Assembly (NCBI GenBank): GCA_946481495.1 | Contig: CAMLNW010000115.1 | Span: 1 to 8,451 of the forward strand | DNA length: 8,451 bases | Direction: 5' to 3' | Origin: an uncultured Actinomycetes bacterium | GTDB taxonomy: Bacteria; Actinomycetota; Thermoleophilia; Solirubrobacterales; Thermoleophilaceae | Shown here: piece after piece, positions 1 through 5,911 of the stretch | Layout: each line of letters begins with the position of its first letter | Numbering within the stretch: the stretch's first letter is position 1 | Notes under the pieces: model-generated | Told to the model about the DNA's origin: nothing | Seen by the model: the letters and a program-made list of their open reading frames with translations, nothing else | Databases searched by the model: none | Made by a program: the position numbers and the translations under genes

Positions 1-37
1 GCTTGCGAGCACCCAGACCAAAATCGGAGACAGGACC

Positions 38-55
38 CGCGGGCAGCAACCCGCG
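38..55 (-). terminator. Weak GC-rich hairpin downstream of gatD
   Basis: On the minus strand, about 22 bp after the gatD stop, a perfect 6-bp inverted repeat (CGCGGG / CCCGCG, 6-nt loop) could form a stem. The only T-run nearby is four T's at positions 23..20, about 14 nt past the stem, so this is not a canonical intrinsic terminator. It could end the five-gene operon or be chance pairing in GC-rich DNA. The rest of the 1..77 stretch shows no gene I can support. Confidence 0.25.
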
Positions 56-77
56 ATCCCTAGCCCGAAGGCGCGAC

Positions 78-806
78 CTAGACGCCGGCCGCCCGTCGAG
101 CTGAGGCGTGGGCGGCTTGCTCGACTTCGTCGCCGGGGAGCGGCTGGAGCTCGATGTCGAGGGCGAGCTCGATCAGGCGGTCGGCGAGCCAGACGTTCTT
201 GGGGAGGAGGGGGCCGTGGAGGTAGGTGCCGATGACGTTGTTGGAGTGGACTCCCTCGTGGCCGTCCTTGCCGTTGTTGCCATGGCCTGAGAGGACGCGG
301 CCGAGGGCGCGCTCGCCGGGGCCGAGGTAGGTGCGGCCGCCGTGGTTCTCGAAGCCTGCGATCGTCTGGGGGCCGTTGCCGAAGTCTGCCTCGATGGCGC
401 AGTTGCCGATCAGGCGGGGGCCCTCCTCGCGGACCGTCTTCAGATCGACGAGGCCGACGCCGGGCAGCTCCTCGTCGCCGAGCTGGTAGCTGTGACCGAG
501 CAGCTGGTAGCCGCCGCAGACGGCGAGGACGACGGCGCCGTTGTCGCGGGCGACGTGGAGGGCGTCGCGCTTGGTGGCGACCATGTCGGCGGCGACGGCG
601 GCCTGGTCGCGGTCCTGGCCGCCGCCGATGTAGAAGAGGTCGTGGTCGGTGGCGGCGAGCGGCTCGCGCAGGGTGGAGGAGGCGAGCTCGAAGCCGATGC
701 CACGCCATTCGCAGCGGGCACGCAGGATGGCGATGTTGCCGCGGTCGGCGTAGATGTTCATCAGCTCTGGGTAGAGCGCGCAGACGCGTAGCGTGGGGGA
801 GGTCAT
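78..806 (-). CDS. gatD: Lipid II isoglutaminyl synthase, glutamine amidotransferase subunit GatD
   Basis: GatD is the class I glutaminase subunit of the MurT/GatD complex. It releases ammonia from glutamine, which MurT uses to convert the D-Glu of lipid II to D-isoglutamine at the inner face of the membrane. The 242 residues match the usual family length. The nucleophile Cys97 sits in the elbow AVCGGYQLLG (95-104), and the catalytic His is probably His197 in GTYLHGPLLPKN. Arg131 in PRLIGN is the likely counterpart of the glutamine-binding Arg known in this family. The N-terminal LYPELMNIYADRGNI stretch is typical of GatD/CobB-like amidotransferases. The ATG overlaps the methyltransferase stop by 4 nt (ATGA) and is preceded by a perfect GGAGG with 7-nt spacing. 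It is the last gene of the operon. Its partner murT is in the same operon, but two genes intervene. The third member of the catalytic triad is expected from MurT. Confidence 0.95.
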   Translation of the reverse strand: MTSPTLRVCALYPELMNIYADRGNIAILRARCEWRGIGFELASSTLREPLAATDHDLFYIGGGQDRDQAAVAADMVATKRDALHVARDNGAVVLAVCGGYQLLGHSYQLGDEELPGVGLVDLKTVREEGPRLIGNCAIEADFGNGPQTIAGFENHGGRTYLGPGERALGRVLSGHGNNGKDGHEGVHSNNVIGTYLHGPLLPKNVWLADRLIELALDIELQPLPGDEVEQAAHASARRAAGV

Positions 807-1549
807 CGCGGTGCCTCCAGCATGACGACGGTGCTGCCCACGTAGTCGACGGTGGGTGGGACCTGGCGCGCGGGCAAAACGGTCAGCCCAGCGGCGCGAC
901 CCTCGTCCTCGAGTGTCGCGGGCGCGCAGTCGTCGAGTGTGATCGAGGAGAGCTCCTCGGTCAGGTCGCCGTCGGGCGAGACGGCTTGGCGGAGACGGTC
1001 AATCGCCACGGAGTCGCCCTGGTCGCGAACCGCGACAGGCGTCGAGGAGAGGACCCAGCCGTCGATCTCGAGCACGTCGGGCAGCGGTGGGCGCGACTCG
1101 CCGGGCTCGACCGCCTCGAACGGGTCGGCGACGGCGAGCGCGATCAGGCCTCCGGGCTCGAGGTGGCGTGCCAGCGTGGTGAGCATCGTCGCGCGTCCGG
1201 GCGGTCCTCCAAGAAGTTGGGCTACCTGCATCGGCACGATCGCCAACGGAAAGCGCCGCTTGAGCGTGAAGCTGCGCGCGTCGGCTCGGAGCGCGCTCGC
1301 GGGGACGCCGGCCTTCGCGGCGCGCATGTTGAGCGTGGTGACGAGCGGCTGGTCGGCATCGAGACCGATCACCTCGTGACCCGCCGCCGCGAGCTCGAGC
1401 GCGACACGCCCTGTGCCGCAGCCGACATCGAGGACGGGACCGCCGCGGTCGCGTGCCAGCTCGTGCCAGAGGTCGAAGTCGGCGGCATAGGAGCTGCACT
1501 CGACGTCGTGCCAGGCCGCGGCGTCGGTCGCCATGCTCGTGGTGCTCAT
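803..1549 (-). CDS. Class I SAM-dependent methyltransferase
   Basis: The product is a 248-residue cytoplasmic methyltransferase of the Rossmann-fold class I family. Motif I is VLDVGCGTGRVALELA (39-54). An acidic residue follows strand 2 in IGLDAD (Asp64 is the likely ribose contact), and Asp90 in RADAR would contact the adenine. The LEPGGLIALAV stretch (130-140) is the usual post-motif III strand. The second half (about 145-248) is not one I recognise and probably holds the substrate-binding part. There is no signal peptide or membrane segment. The ATG overlaps the preceding stop as ATGA and has GGAGAG 9 nt upstream. Another Met at residue 6 is possible but less well placed. The gene lies between a gamma-glutamylcyclotransferase-like gene and gatD. 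The substrate is unknown: a cell-wall precursor or a polar lipid would fit the neighbours, but nothing in the sequence shows this. Confidence 0.88.
   Translation of the reverse strand: MSTTSMATDAAAWHDVECSSYAADFDLWHELARDRGGPVLDVGCGTGRVALELAAAGHEVIGLDADQPLVTTLNMRAAKAGVPASALRADARSFTLKRRFPLAIVPMQVAQLLGGPPGRATMLTTLARHLEPGGLIALAVADPFEAVEPGESRPPLPDVLEIDGWVLSSTPVAVRDQGDSVAIDRLRQAVSPDGDLTEELSSITLDDCAPATLEDEGRAAGLTVLPARQVPPTVDYVGSTVVMLEAPR
814..818 (-). promoter_or_regulatory. Shine-Dalgarno sequence of gatD
   Basis: GGAGG on the minus strand lies 7 nt before the gatD ATG, inside the end of the methyltransferase gene. It fixes the start at 806 and shows that gatD can load ribosomes itself as well as by coupling through the ATGA overlap. 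Confidence 0.75.
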
Positions 1550-2112
1550 CGGTCAGGGCTCTCCGGGGGCAGGTCGACCCGCTCGAGATCGACCAACGGC
1601 AGGCTGTCGAGCTCGGTGGTCGCGACGAATCGCTCGTACTCGCCGTCGCCGAGGCGCCTGAAGCCGTCGTGGACGTGTTCGAGGTAGCTGCGTTGGACGA
1701 CGGCCGTGCCGGCTTCGATACCAGCCTGCAGACGGGAGCGACCGTCGCGCGAGCCGGTGTAGGCCCAAACCCGACCGTCGGGTGGATCGTCGATCGCCGC
1801 CGTCACGTCGATTCGATCGTAGTTGCGCTCGCGCCGGTCGAGATCGGCGAGCGATCCGGGATCGATCGCTGCCAGGACGCCGTTGATGGTGCTGTCGGGC
1901 TCTTCGACGATGTCGAGGAACGCGACGTAGACGTCCGGGTAGTCGCCGTCGCCGGGAACCCGGTAGCGCTTGTAGCCGGCGATCTCCTCGGAGTTGTCGG
2001 CGGCAACTCCGAAGACACGGCGGTAGCCGCGCAGGCGCCTGACCTCGATGTTGGCGAGGAGGTCGCTGGCGAGCGATCCGTAGCCGAAGACGAAGTCGCT
2101 CAACCGGCCCAC
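1546..2112 (-). CDS. Gamma-glutamylcyclotransferase-family (GGCT/AIG2-like) protein
   Basis: This 188-residue protein has the hallmarks of the GGCT fold. The N-terminal FVFGYGSL (7-14) carries the YGSL loop that binds the gamma-glutamyl group. LDRRERNYDRIDV (91-103) matches the family's LDxxE...Y.R pattern, with Glu95 as the likely catalytic acid/base. Characterised members split gamma-glutamyl amino acids or gamma-glutamylamines, releasing 5-oxoproline. The C-terminal third (about 125-188) is an extension beyond the minimal fold. The GTG at 2112 overlaps murT by 13 nt. A TTG at 2103 in the same frame would overlap the murT stop by 4 nt (TTGA), like the ATGA junctions nearby, and has GGTGG 5 nt upstream, so the true start may be there. 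The next gene starts at an ATGA overlap. Its position between murT and gatD makes a gamma-D-glutamyl peptide an attractive substrate, but that is inference. Confidence 0.85.
   Translation of the reverse strand: MGRLSDFVFGYGSLASDLLANIEVRRLRGYRRVFGVAADNSEEIAGYKRYRVPGDGDYPDVYVAFLDIVEEPDSTINGVLAAIDPGSLADLDRRERNYDRIDVTAAIDDPPDGRVWAYTGSRDGRSRLQAGIEAGTAVVQRSYLEHVHDGFRRLGDGEYERFVATTELDSLPLVDLERVDLPPESPDR
1559..1564 (-). promoter_or_regulatory. Shine-Dalgarno sequence of the methyltransferase gene
   Basis: GGAGAG on the minus strand lies 9 nt before the ATG at 1549, inside the end of the upstream gene. It supports that ATG over the in-frame Met five codons later. Confidence 0.55.
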
Positions 2113-3473
2113 CGGTCGGCCAACCCGCGCTCGCTGAGCAGGTCGCGCAGCTCGAGCAGCGCCGTGTAGGTGGGCAGGGCGTAGAGCGGCCGGCCGGAGT
2201 CGCCGATCGCGACCGCGGTGTCGAGTGCCGCGGGCAGCTCGCGGTCGACGAGCGTCTCGGCCTCGATCCCGGCGTACTTCAGCCGCAGCGCCAGCTCCTC
2301 GGCGCGGGTGCCGGTGCAGGTGATGCGCTGCACGTGACCGGCCAGCAGCTCGAAGTCGGCGTCCCAGATCCAGGAGACGTCGCGGCCGTCGGCGATGTTG
2401 TCGTTGAGGGCGATCCAGAGGTCGATCGGCTCGCCGGCGAGTGTCAGGGTACGCAGGACCTCGTTGGCGCCAGCGGGGTTCTTGATCAACAGGATCGAGA
2501 CCGGTCGCTCGCCACCAGCGGGGTGGGGAACGGCGATCGTCTCGACGCGGCCGAACGCGCCGCCGAACCCGGCGAGCGCCTGCTGGACGTCGTCGAGCGA
2601 CGCGCCAAGATCGAGCGCCAGCGCGGCTGCCGCGACGGCGTTGTAGACGTTGTAGAGGCCGGGGAGGGGGAGACGGAAGTCGATCGTCCCGGCCGGGGTG
2701 CGCAGCGTTACCTCGGCCGAGTCCATCCCGTCCAGGACCACGCGCGTCGCGACGACCGTCGGCTCGGGCCGCGTCCTACCGCAACCCGGGCAGTGGTAGC
2801 GGCCAAGGTGACCGAGGTAGATCGCGTCGTAGACGTAGGCCGCGCCGCAGTTGCGACAGTGCTTCGAGTCGGCGGCGTGCTGCAACTCGGGCAGCGCCTG
2901 CGAGTCGTCCTCGACGCCGAAGTAGACGACGCCCTCGCGGCCACGGCCGAGATCGGCGACGAGCGGGTCGTCGGCATTGAGCACGAAGCGCGCCTTGCCG
3001 TCCTGCTCGGCAACCAGGCCGGCCCAGCCGTCGGCGAGCGTCTCGAGCTCGCCGTAGCGATCGAGCTGGTCGCGGAAGAGATTGGCCAACAGGTAGGTGC
3101 CGGGATGCAGTGCGCGGGCGACCTGCGGCAGCCACGCCTCGTCGACCTCGAACAGGCCGAGCTGTCCACGGCCGCGGCGGGCGTCGAGCAGCGCGGTAGC
3201 GACGCCCCAGCCCATGTTCGAGCCGGCACTGTTGTGGACGATCTGCTCACCGGAGCGCTCGAGGATTGCCGCGACCATCGCGGATGTCGTCGTCTTGCCG
3301 TTGGTGGCGGAGACCACCGCCGCGCCGTCGTCGAGCTCCCTGCCCATCCGGTCGAGCGCGCCCGGGCTGACGCGCAGCAGCAGCCGGCCTGGGAGCGTGG
3401 TCCCGCCGCCGCGGCCGAGGCGGCGGCTGAGCGCGCGCACGACACGGGCGAGCAGGCGCCAGAGGCCGAACAT
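2100..3473 (-). CDS. murT: Lipid II isoglutaminyl synthase, Mur-ligase-like subunit MurT
   Basis: MurT is the ATP-dependent synthetase subunit that activates the alpha-carboxyl of D-Glu in lipid II and amidates it with ammonia from GatD. The 457 residues are normal for the family. The Mur-ligase P-loop is SATNGKTTT (55-63). A Cys4 zinc ribbon typical of MurT is inserted in the central domain: Cys206, Cys209, Cys228 and Cys231. LPLPGLYNVYNAVAAAALAL (268-287) is the Mur ligase segment leading into the C-terminal domain. The DUF1727 domain contains LWIALNDNIADGRDVSWIWD (352-371), where an Asp completes the GatD catalytic triad in characterised complexes. The N-terminus is basic and amphipathic (1-21), consistent with membrane proximity. 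The ATG overlaps the lipid-kinase stop by one base (TGATG) with no Shine-Dalgarno sequence, so translation is probably coupled. Unusually, gatD is not the next gene. Confidence 0.96.
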   Translation of the reverse strand: MFGLWRLLARVVRALSRRLGRGGGTTLPGRLLLRVSPGALDRMGRELDDGAAVVSATNGKTTTSAMVAAILERSGEQIVHNSAGSNMGWGVATALLDARRGRGQLGLFEVDEAWLPQVARALHPGTYLLANLFRDQLDRYGELETLADGWAGLVAEQDGKARFVLNADDPLVADLGRGREGVVYFGVEDDSQALPELQHAADSKHCRNCGAAYVYDAIYLGHLGRYHCPGCGRTRPEPTVVATRVVLDGMDSAEVTLRTPAGTIDFRLPLPGLYNVYNAVAAAALALDLGASLDDVQQALAGFGGAFGRVETIAVPHPAGGERPVSILLIKNPAGANEVLRTLTLAGEPIDLWIALNDNIADGRDVSWIWDADFELLAGHVQRITCTGTRAEELALRLKYAGIEAETLVDRELPAALDTAVAIGDSGRPLYALPTYTALLELRDLLSERGLADRWAG

Positions 3474-4351
3474 CAGCGCGGGACGATCACGCGCAGGCAG
3501 CGCGGCTCGACCTCCACGCGCGCGGGCAGCTCGCCAATCGGATCGCCGTCGGCGTAGATCGTGAAGTCTCGGTCAGCGGCGACCTCGATCGACGTCCCAC
3601 GCCAGTAGTGGAAGCCCGGATCAGTGAGATGGGCGCCCTTGAATATCTTCGGCATCAGGCGAAACAGGAAATATCGCTTCGATACGTCGCCGAGCGCCAT
3701 GGCGTCGAGCTGACCGTCGTCGAGCTCCGCTTGCGGGGCCACCATCATGCCGCCACCATAGGCGCGCGAGTTCGCGACGCCCGCTGAGAAGCCGGTCAGC
3801 TGGTGGCGCTCCCCGTCGACGGTCACAGTGAAGCGCGCTGGCCGCCAGGCCATCAGCGCGCGCAGCGCCGCGTAGAGATAGACGGCGTTGCCCTTAACGA
3901 GACGCGCCTCGTTGGCGATCCGGTTGGCATCGGAATCGAAGCCGAAGCTGGCGATTCCGAGGTAGGGCTCGCCATCGACGGTGGCCATGTCCATCAGCCA
4001 CTCGCGTCCCTCGACCGCAATCCGCGTCGCGGCGGCGGTGTCGGTCGGTATTTCGAGCACCCGCGCAAGGTCGTTGCCGCGCCCGCCGGGCACGATCGCC
4101 AGCGCCGAGTCGCTACCACGCAGCTCCGCGGCGATCGGGCGCAGCAGGCCGTCGCCGCCGATCGCGATGACCGTCTCGCCCGCCGCAACGGCGGCGCGCG
4201 CCTGCTCGCGTGCGTGGTCGATGTCGCGCGTCTGTACGACGCGATGTTCGGCGCCGAGCCGCGTGAGCTCGGCGACCGCCAACGGCAGCCGCTTGCTGCC
4301 ACGACCCCCGCCCGCGACGGGGTTGCAGATAACGACGTAGCGGCGGGTCAC
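3473..4351 (-). CDS. Diacylglycerol-kinase (YegS/DagK)-family lipid kinase
   Basis: This 292-residue ATP-dependent kinase belongs to the DAGK-catalytic family, whose members phosphorylate lipid alcohols such as diacylglycerol at the inner membrane face. In order it shows NPVAGGGRG (10-18), a GGDG nucleotide loop (65-68), PGGRGNDLAR (88-97), YGGGMMVAPQAELDDGQLDA (198-217) and a C-terminal YADGDPIGELPA (266-277). All are family landmarks. The usual GGDGT...NE is GGDGLLRP here, so the Thr and Glu commonly seen after the glycine loop are absent, while the GRGNDLAR block is intact. It may be a subfamily variant. No transmembrane segment is visible. The GTG start sits 7 bp after a TAGACT hexamer with no ribosome site, suggesting a leaderless transcript. 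As first gene of the operon its stop overlaps the murT start, linking a lipid kinase to lipid II amidation. The lipid substrate cannot be told from sequence. Confidence 0.9.
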   Translation of the reverse strand: MTRRYVVICNPVAGGGRGSKRLPLAVAELTRLGAEHRVVQTRDIDHAREQARAAVAAGETVIAIGGDGLLRPIAAELRGSDSALAIVPGGRGNDLARVLEIPTDTAAATRIAVEGREWLMDMATVDGEPYLGIASFGFDSDANRIANEARLVKGNAVYLYAALRALMAWRPARFTVTVDGERHQLTGFSAGVANSRAYGGGMMVAPQAELDDGQLDAMALGDVSKRYFLFRLMPKIFKGAHLTDPGFHYWRGTSIEVAADRDFTIYADGDPIGELPARVEVEPRCLRVIVPR

Positions 4352-4358
4352 GGGCGGC

Positions 4359-4364
4359 AGTCTA
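4359..4364 (-). promoter_or_regulatory. Probable -10 element (TAGACT) of the five-gene operon
   Basis: TAGACT on the minus strand is followed by 7 nt (GCCGCCC) and then the GTG of the lipid kinase. The spacing places transcription initiation at or one base from the start codon, i.e. a leaderless mRNA. No clear -35 hexamer is seen. The same layout (TAGGCT, GCCACCC, GTG) precedes the cyclophilin gene. Confidence 0.55.
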
Positions 4365-4371
4365 TGGGCGC

Positions 4372-5184
4372 CTATTCGCCCAGCACTAGCGTGCGCAGGT
4401 CAGGAGCGACCTGGATCGGCTGGGGGGCGCCCTTGGCGGCGATGGCGGCTTGGGCCTCATCTGGGGTCATGCCGCCGCTGAGGACGAGCGCGGCGTCGAG
4501 GCCCGCGGCCGTGGCGGCTGCGATGTCGGTGTCGAGGCGGTCGCCCACGGCGAGCGTGCGGCCCTCGCCGAGTCGGTCGAGCGCTGTGTAGAAGAGCTGC
4601 GGCTGTGGCTTGCCGACGATCTGGCCGGTGATCCCAGACGCGGTCTCGACGGCGGCGAGCAGGGCGCCGGTTCCCGGCCAGTGGCCACCAGGCATCGGCA
4701 GCGTGGGATCGCGAGCGGTGGCGAGCAGGTCGCCGTTGCGGCGCGCCGCGAGCGTCGCGACGCGCAGATCGTCGTAGGTCACCTGGTCCGTGCCGCCCAT
4801 CACCACGACCTCGGCGTGCTCTGCCTGCTCGGTGCCGTTGAGGACGGTCAACCCGGCGTCGGCGACGTTGGCGTGCAGCGACTCGCCGCCAATCACGAAA
4901 GCGCTGCGTCCCTGGCGCGTCTCGTTGAGCAGATGCTGCATCGCGCCGCCGACCGTGACGACGTCGCTGAGCGAGGCCTGGATGCCGTGGCCCCAGAGCC
5001 GCGCGACCTGGTCCTCGCCGGGGTGCCAGGAGTTGTTGGTCGCGAAGGCGACGCGCTTGCCGGCCTCGCGCAGCGCGGCGATCGCCTCCGGGGAACCCGG
5101 TACGACCTCGTCGCCGATCCAAACGCAGCCGTCAAGATCGAGGATGACCTGGTCGTAGCGCTGGAGCAGGGGGGAGAGGGTCAC
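4372..5184 (-). CDS. HAD-superfamily subfamily IIA (NagD-like) phosphatase
   Basis: The product is a 270-residue cytoplasmic phosphatase with all four HAD motifs. Motif I is ILDLDGCVWIG, with nucleophile Asp16 and acid Asp18. Motif II is ATNNS (48-52). Motif III is Lys192 in GKPQPQLF. Motif IV is LAVGDRLDTDI, with Mg-binding Asp215 and Asp220. The conserved cap segment MPGGHWPGTGALLAAVE (164-180) assigns it to the IIA class with NagD, AraL and phosphoglycolate-type phosphatases. The residue after DxDG is Cys where Thr is common, which should be tolerated. Substrates of this class are small phosphorylated metabolites, and the specific one is not predictable here. The GTG start lies 10 bp after a TAGAGT hexamer. 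The gene ends 20 bp before the lipid-kinase GTG, so it may be partly co-transcribed with the murT operon, although that operon has its own -10-like element. Confidence 0.92.
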   Translation of the reverse strand: MTLSPLLQRYDQVILDLDGCVWIGDEVVPGSPEAIAALREAGKRVAFATNNSWHPGEDQVARLWGHGIQASLSDVVTVGGAMQHLLNETRQGRSAFVIGGESLHANVADAGLTVLNGTEQAEHAEVVVMGGTDQVTYDDLRVATLAARRNGDLLATARDPTLPMPGGHWPGTGALLAAVETASGITGQIVGKPQPQLFYTALDRLGEGRTLAVGDRLDTDIAAATAAGLDAALVLSGGMTPDEAQAAIAAKGAPQPIQVAPDLRTLVLGE

Positions 5185-5194
5185 CGTCGCGGGA

Positions 5195-5200
5195 ACTCTA
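5195..5200 (-). promoter_or_regulatory. Probable -10 element (TAGAGT) of the HAD phosphatase gene
   Basis: TAGAGT on the minus strand lies 10 nt before the GTG at 5184. No Shine-Dalgarno sequence lies between, so the transcript would have a leader of only a few nucleotides. It faces the plus-strand hexamer at 5210 with 9 bp between them. Confidence 0.45.
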
Positions 5201-5209
5201 TTGCCGAGT

Positions 5210-5215
5210 TAGGCT
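5210..5215 (+). promoter_or_regulatory. Probable -10 element (TAGGCT) of the cyclophilin gene
   Basis: TAGGCT is followed by GCCACCC and then the GTG at 5223, the same hexamer-7 nt-GTG spacing as upstream of the lipid kinase and the thioesterase. No ribosome site fits in the 7-nt interval, so a leaderless mRNA is inferred. No convincing -35 element is seen. Confidence 0.55.
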
Positions 5216-5222
5216 GCCACCC

Positions 5223-5906
5223 GTGATCCGCGCACTGACAGCACTCATAGCCCTGCTCACCGTCCTCGTCTTCGCCGGTTGCGGTGACGACGACTCCGAC
5301 AGCAGCGGTTCGAGCGGTGGCGCCGCGACGACGGAGACGGCTGCCGATAGCGGCCAGGAGTGCGCGAAGGTCGAGGCGCCCGCGCCGAAGCCCGACGGCG
5401 GCGCCAAGAAGCCGACCGACAAGCTCGACCCGACCAAGACCAACACGGTCACCTTCCAGACGAGTTGCGGCGACTTCACCGTCACGCTCGACGTCAAGGG
5501 CGCGCCGAACACCGCGGCCTCATTTGCCTCGCTCGCGCGCAGCGGCTTCTACGACGACACGGTCTTCCACCGCATCGTGCCCGGCTTCGTGATCCAGGGT
5601 GGCGATCCGACGGGCAGTGGCATGGGCGGACCCGGCTACAAGACCGTCGACAAGCCGCCGAAGACGGCCACCTACAAGCGTGGCGTCGTCTCGATGGCGA
5701 AGACCGCGACCGAGAAGCCCGGGACGTCAGGCAGCCAGTTCTACGTCGTGACCGCCGAGGACGCCGGTCTGCCGCCGGAGTACGCGATCGTCGGCAAGGT
5801 CACCGAGGGCATGGACACGGTGATGCGGATCGAGGCGCTCGGCACGCCCAGTGAGCAGCCGTCGCGGCCAGTCTTGATCGAGAAGGCGACCTTCAGCGCG
5901 AGCTAA
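5223..5906 (+). CDS. Secreted lipoprotein peptidyl-prolyl cis-trans isomerase (cyclophilin)
   Basis: This 227-residue cyclophilin would catalyse prolyl cis-trans isomerisation outside the cytoplasmic membrane. Residues 1-19 form a lipoprotein signal peptide ending in LVFAGC, with Cys20 as the lipidation site (Phe at -3 is less common than Leu). A Ser/Gly/Asp-rich and then Pro/Lys-rich linker (about 21-74) tethers the catalytic domain (about 75-227). Active-site landmarks are FHRIVPGFVIQGGDP (115-129) with catalytic Arg117, and GSQFYVV (170-176). The Trp found in eukaryotic cyclosporin-binding cyclophilins is not present in the LPPEYAIVGKV loop. Cys47 in the linker and Cys82 in the first strand could form a disulphide once exported, which is inference. 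The GTG start follows a leaderless-type promoter and gives the full signal peptide. It ends 5 bp from the convergent membrane-protein gene, and its function in folding exported proteins is inferred from the family. Confidence 0.93.
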   Translation: MIRALTALIALLTVLVFAGCGDDDSDSSGSSGGAATTETAADSGQECAKVEAPAPKPDGGAKKPTDKLDPTKTNTVTFQTSCGDFTVTLDVKGAPNTAASFASLARSGFYDDTVFHRIVPGFVIQGGDPTGSGMGGPGYKTVDKPPKTATYKRGVVSMAKTATEKPGTSGSQFYVVTAEDAGLPPEYAIVGKVTEGMDTVMRIEALGTPSEQPSRPVLIEKATFSAS

Positions 5907-5911
5907 GCGAG

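Noticed and set aside
1..49. Possible start of another minus-strand gene after gatD (TTG at 49, reading LLPAGPVSDFGLGARK to the edge)
   Set aside because: Only about 16 codons are visible. The TAGGGAT upstream does not fit TAnnnT at the spacing seen elsewhere, and there is no ATG or GTG. It is too short to support.
342..791. Plus-strand 149-codon frame opposite gatD
   Set aside because: It is antisense to GatD, which has complete catalytic motifs and a perfect ribosome site. The Val/Ala/Asp/Gly-rich translation has no domain.
2334..3557. 407-codon plus-strand open frame opposite murT
   Set aside because: It is wholly antisense to a well-recognised MurT with intact motifs. Its translation is low-complexity Val/Glu/Asp/Arg-rich with no domain, which is the usual shadow of high-GC coding DNA.
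4372..5184. Cys in place of Thr in HAD motif I (DLDGC) as a sign of inactivation
   Set aside because: Both catalytic aspartates, the motif II Asn/Ser, Lys192 and the motif IV aspartates are intact. The residue after DxDG varies in this family, so loss of activity is not indicated.
5198..5512. 104-codon minus-strand open frame opposite the cyclophilin signal and linker
   Set aside because: It is antisense to a clear lipoprotein gene, its ATG falls inside the cyclophilin coding region, and the Ser/Val-rich translation reflects the linker composition.
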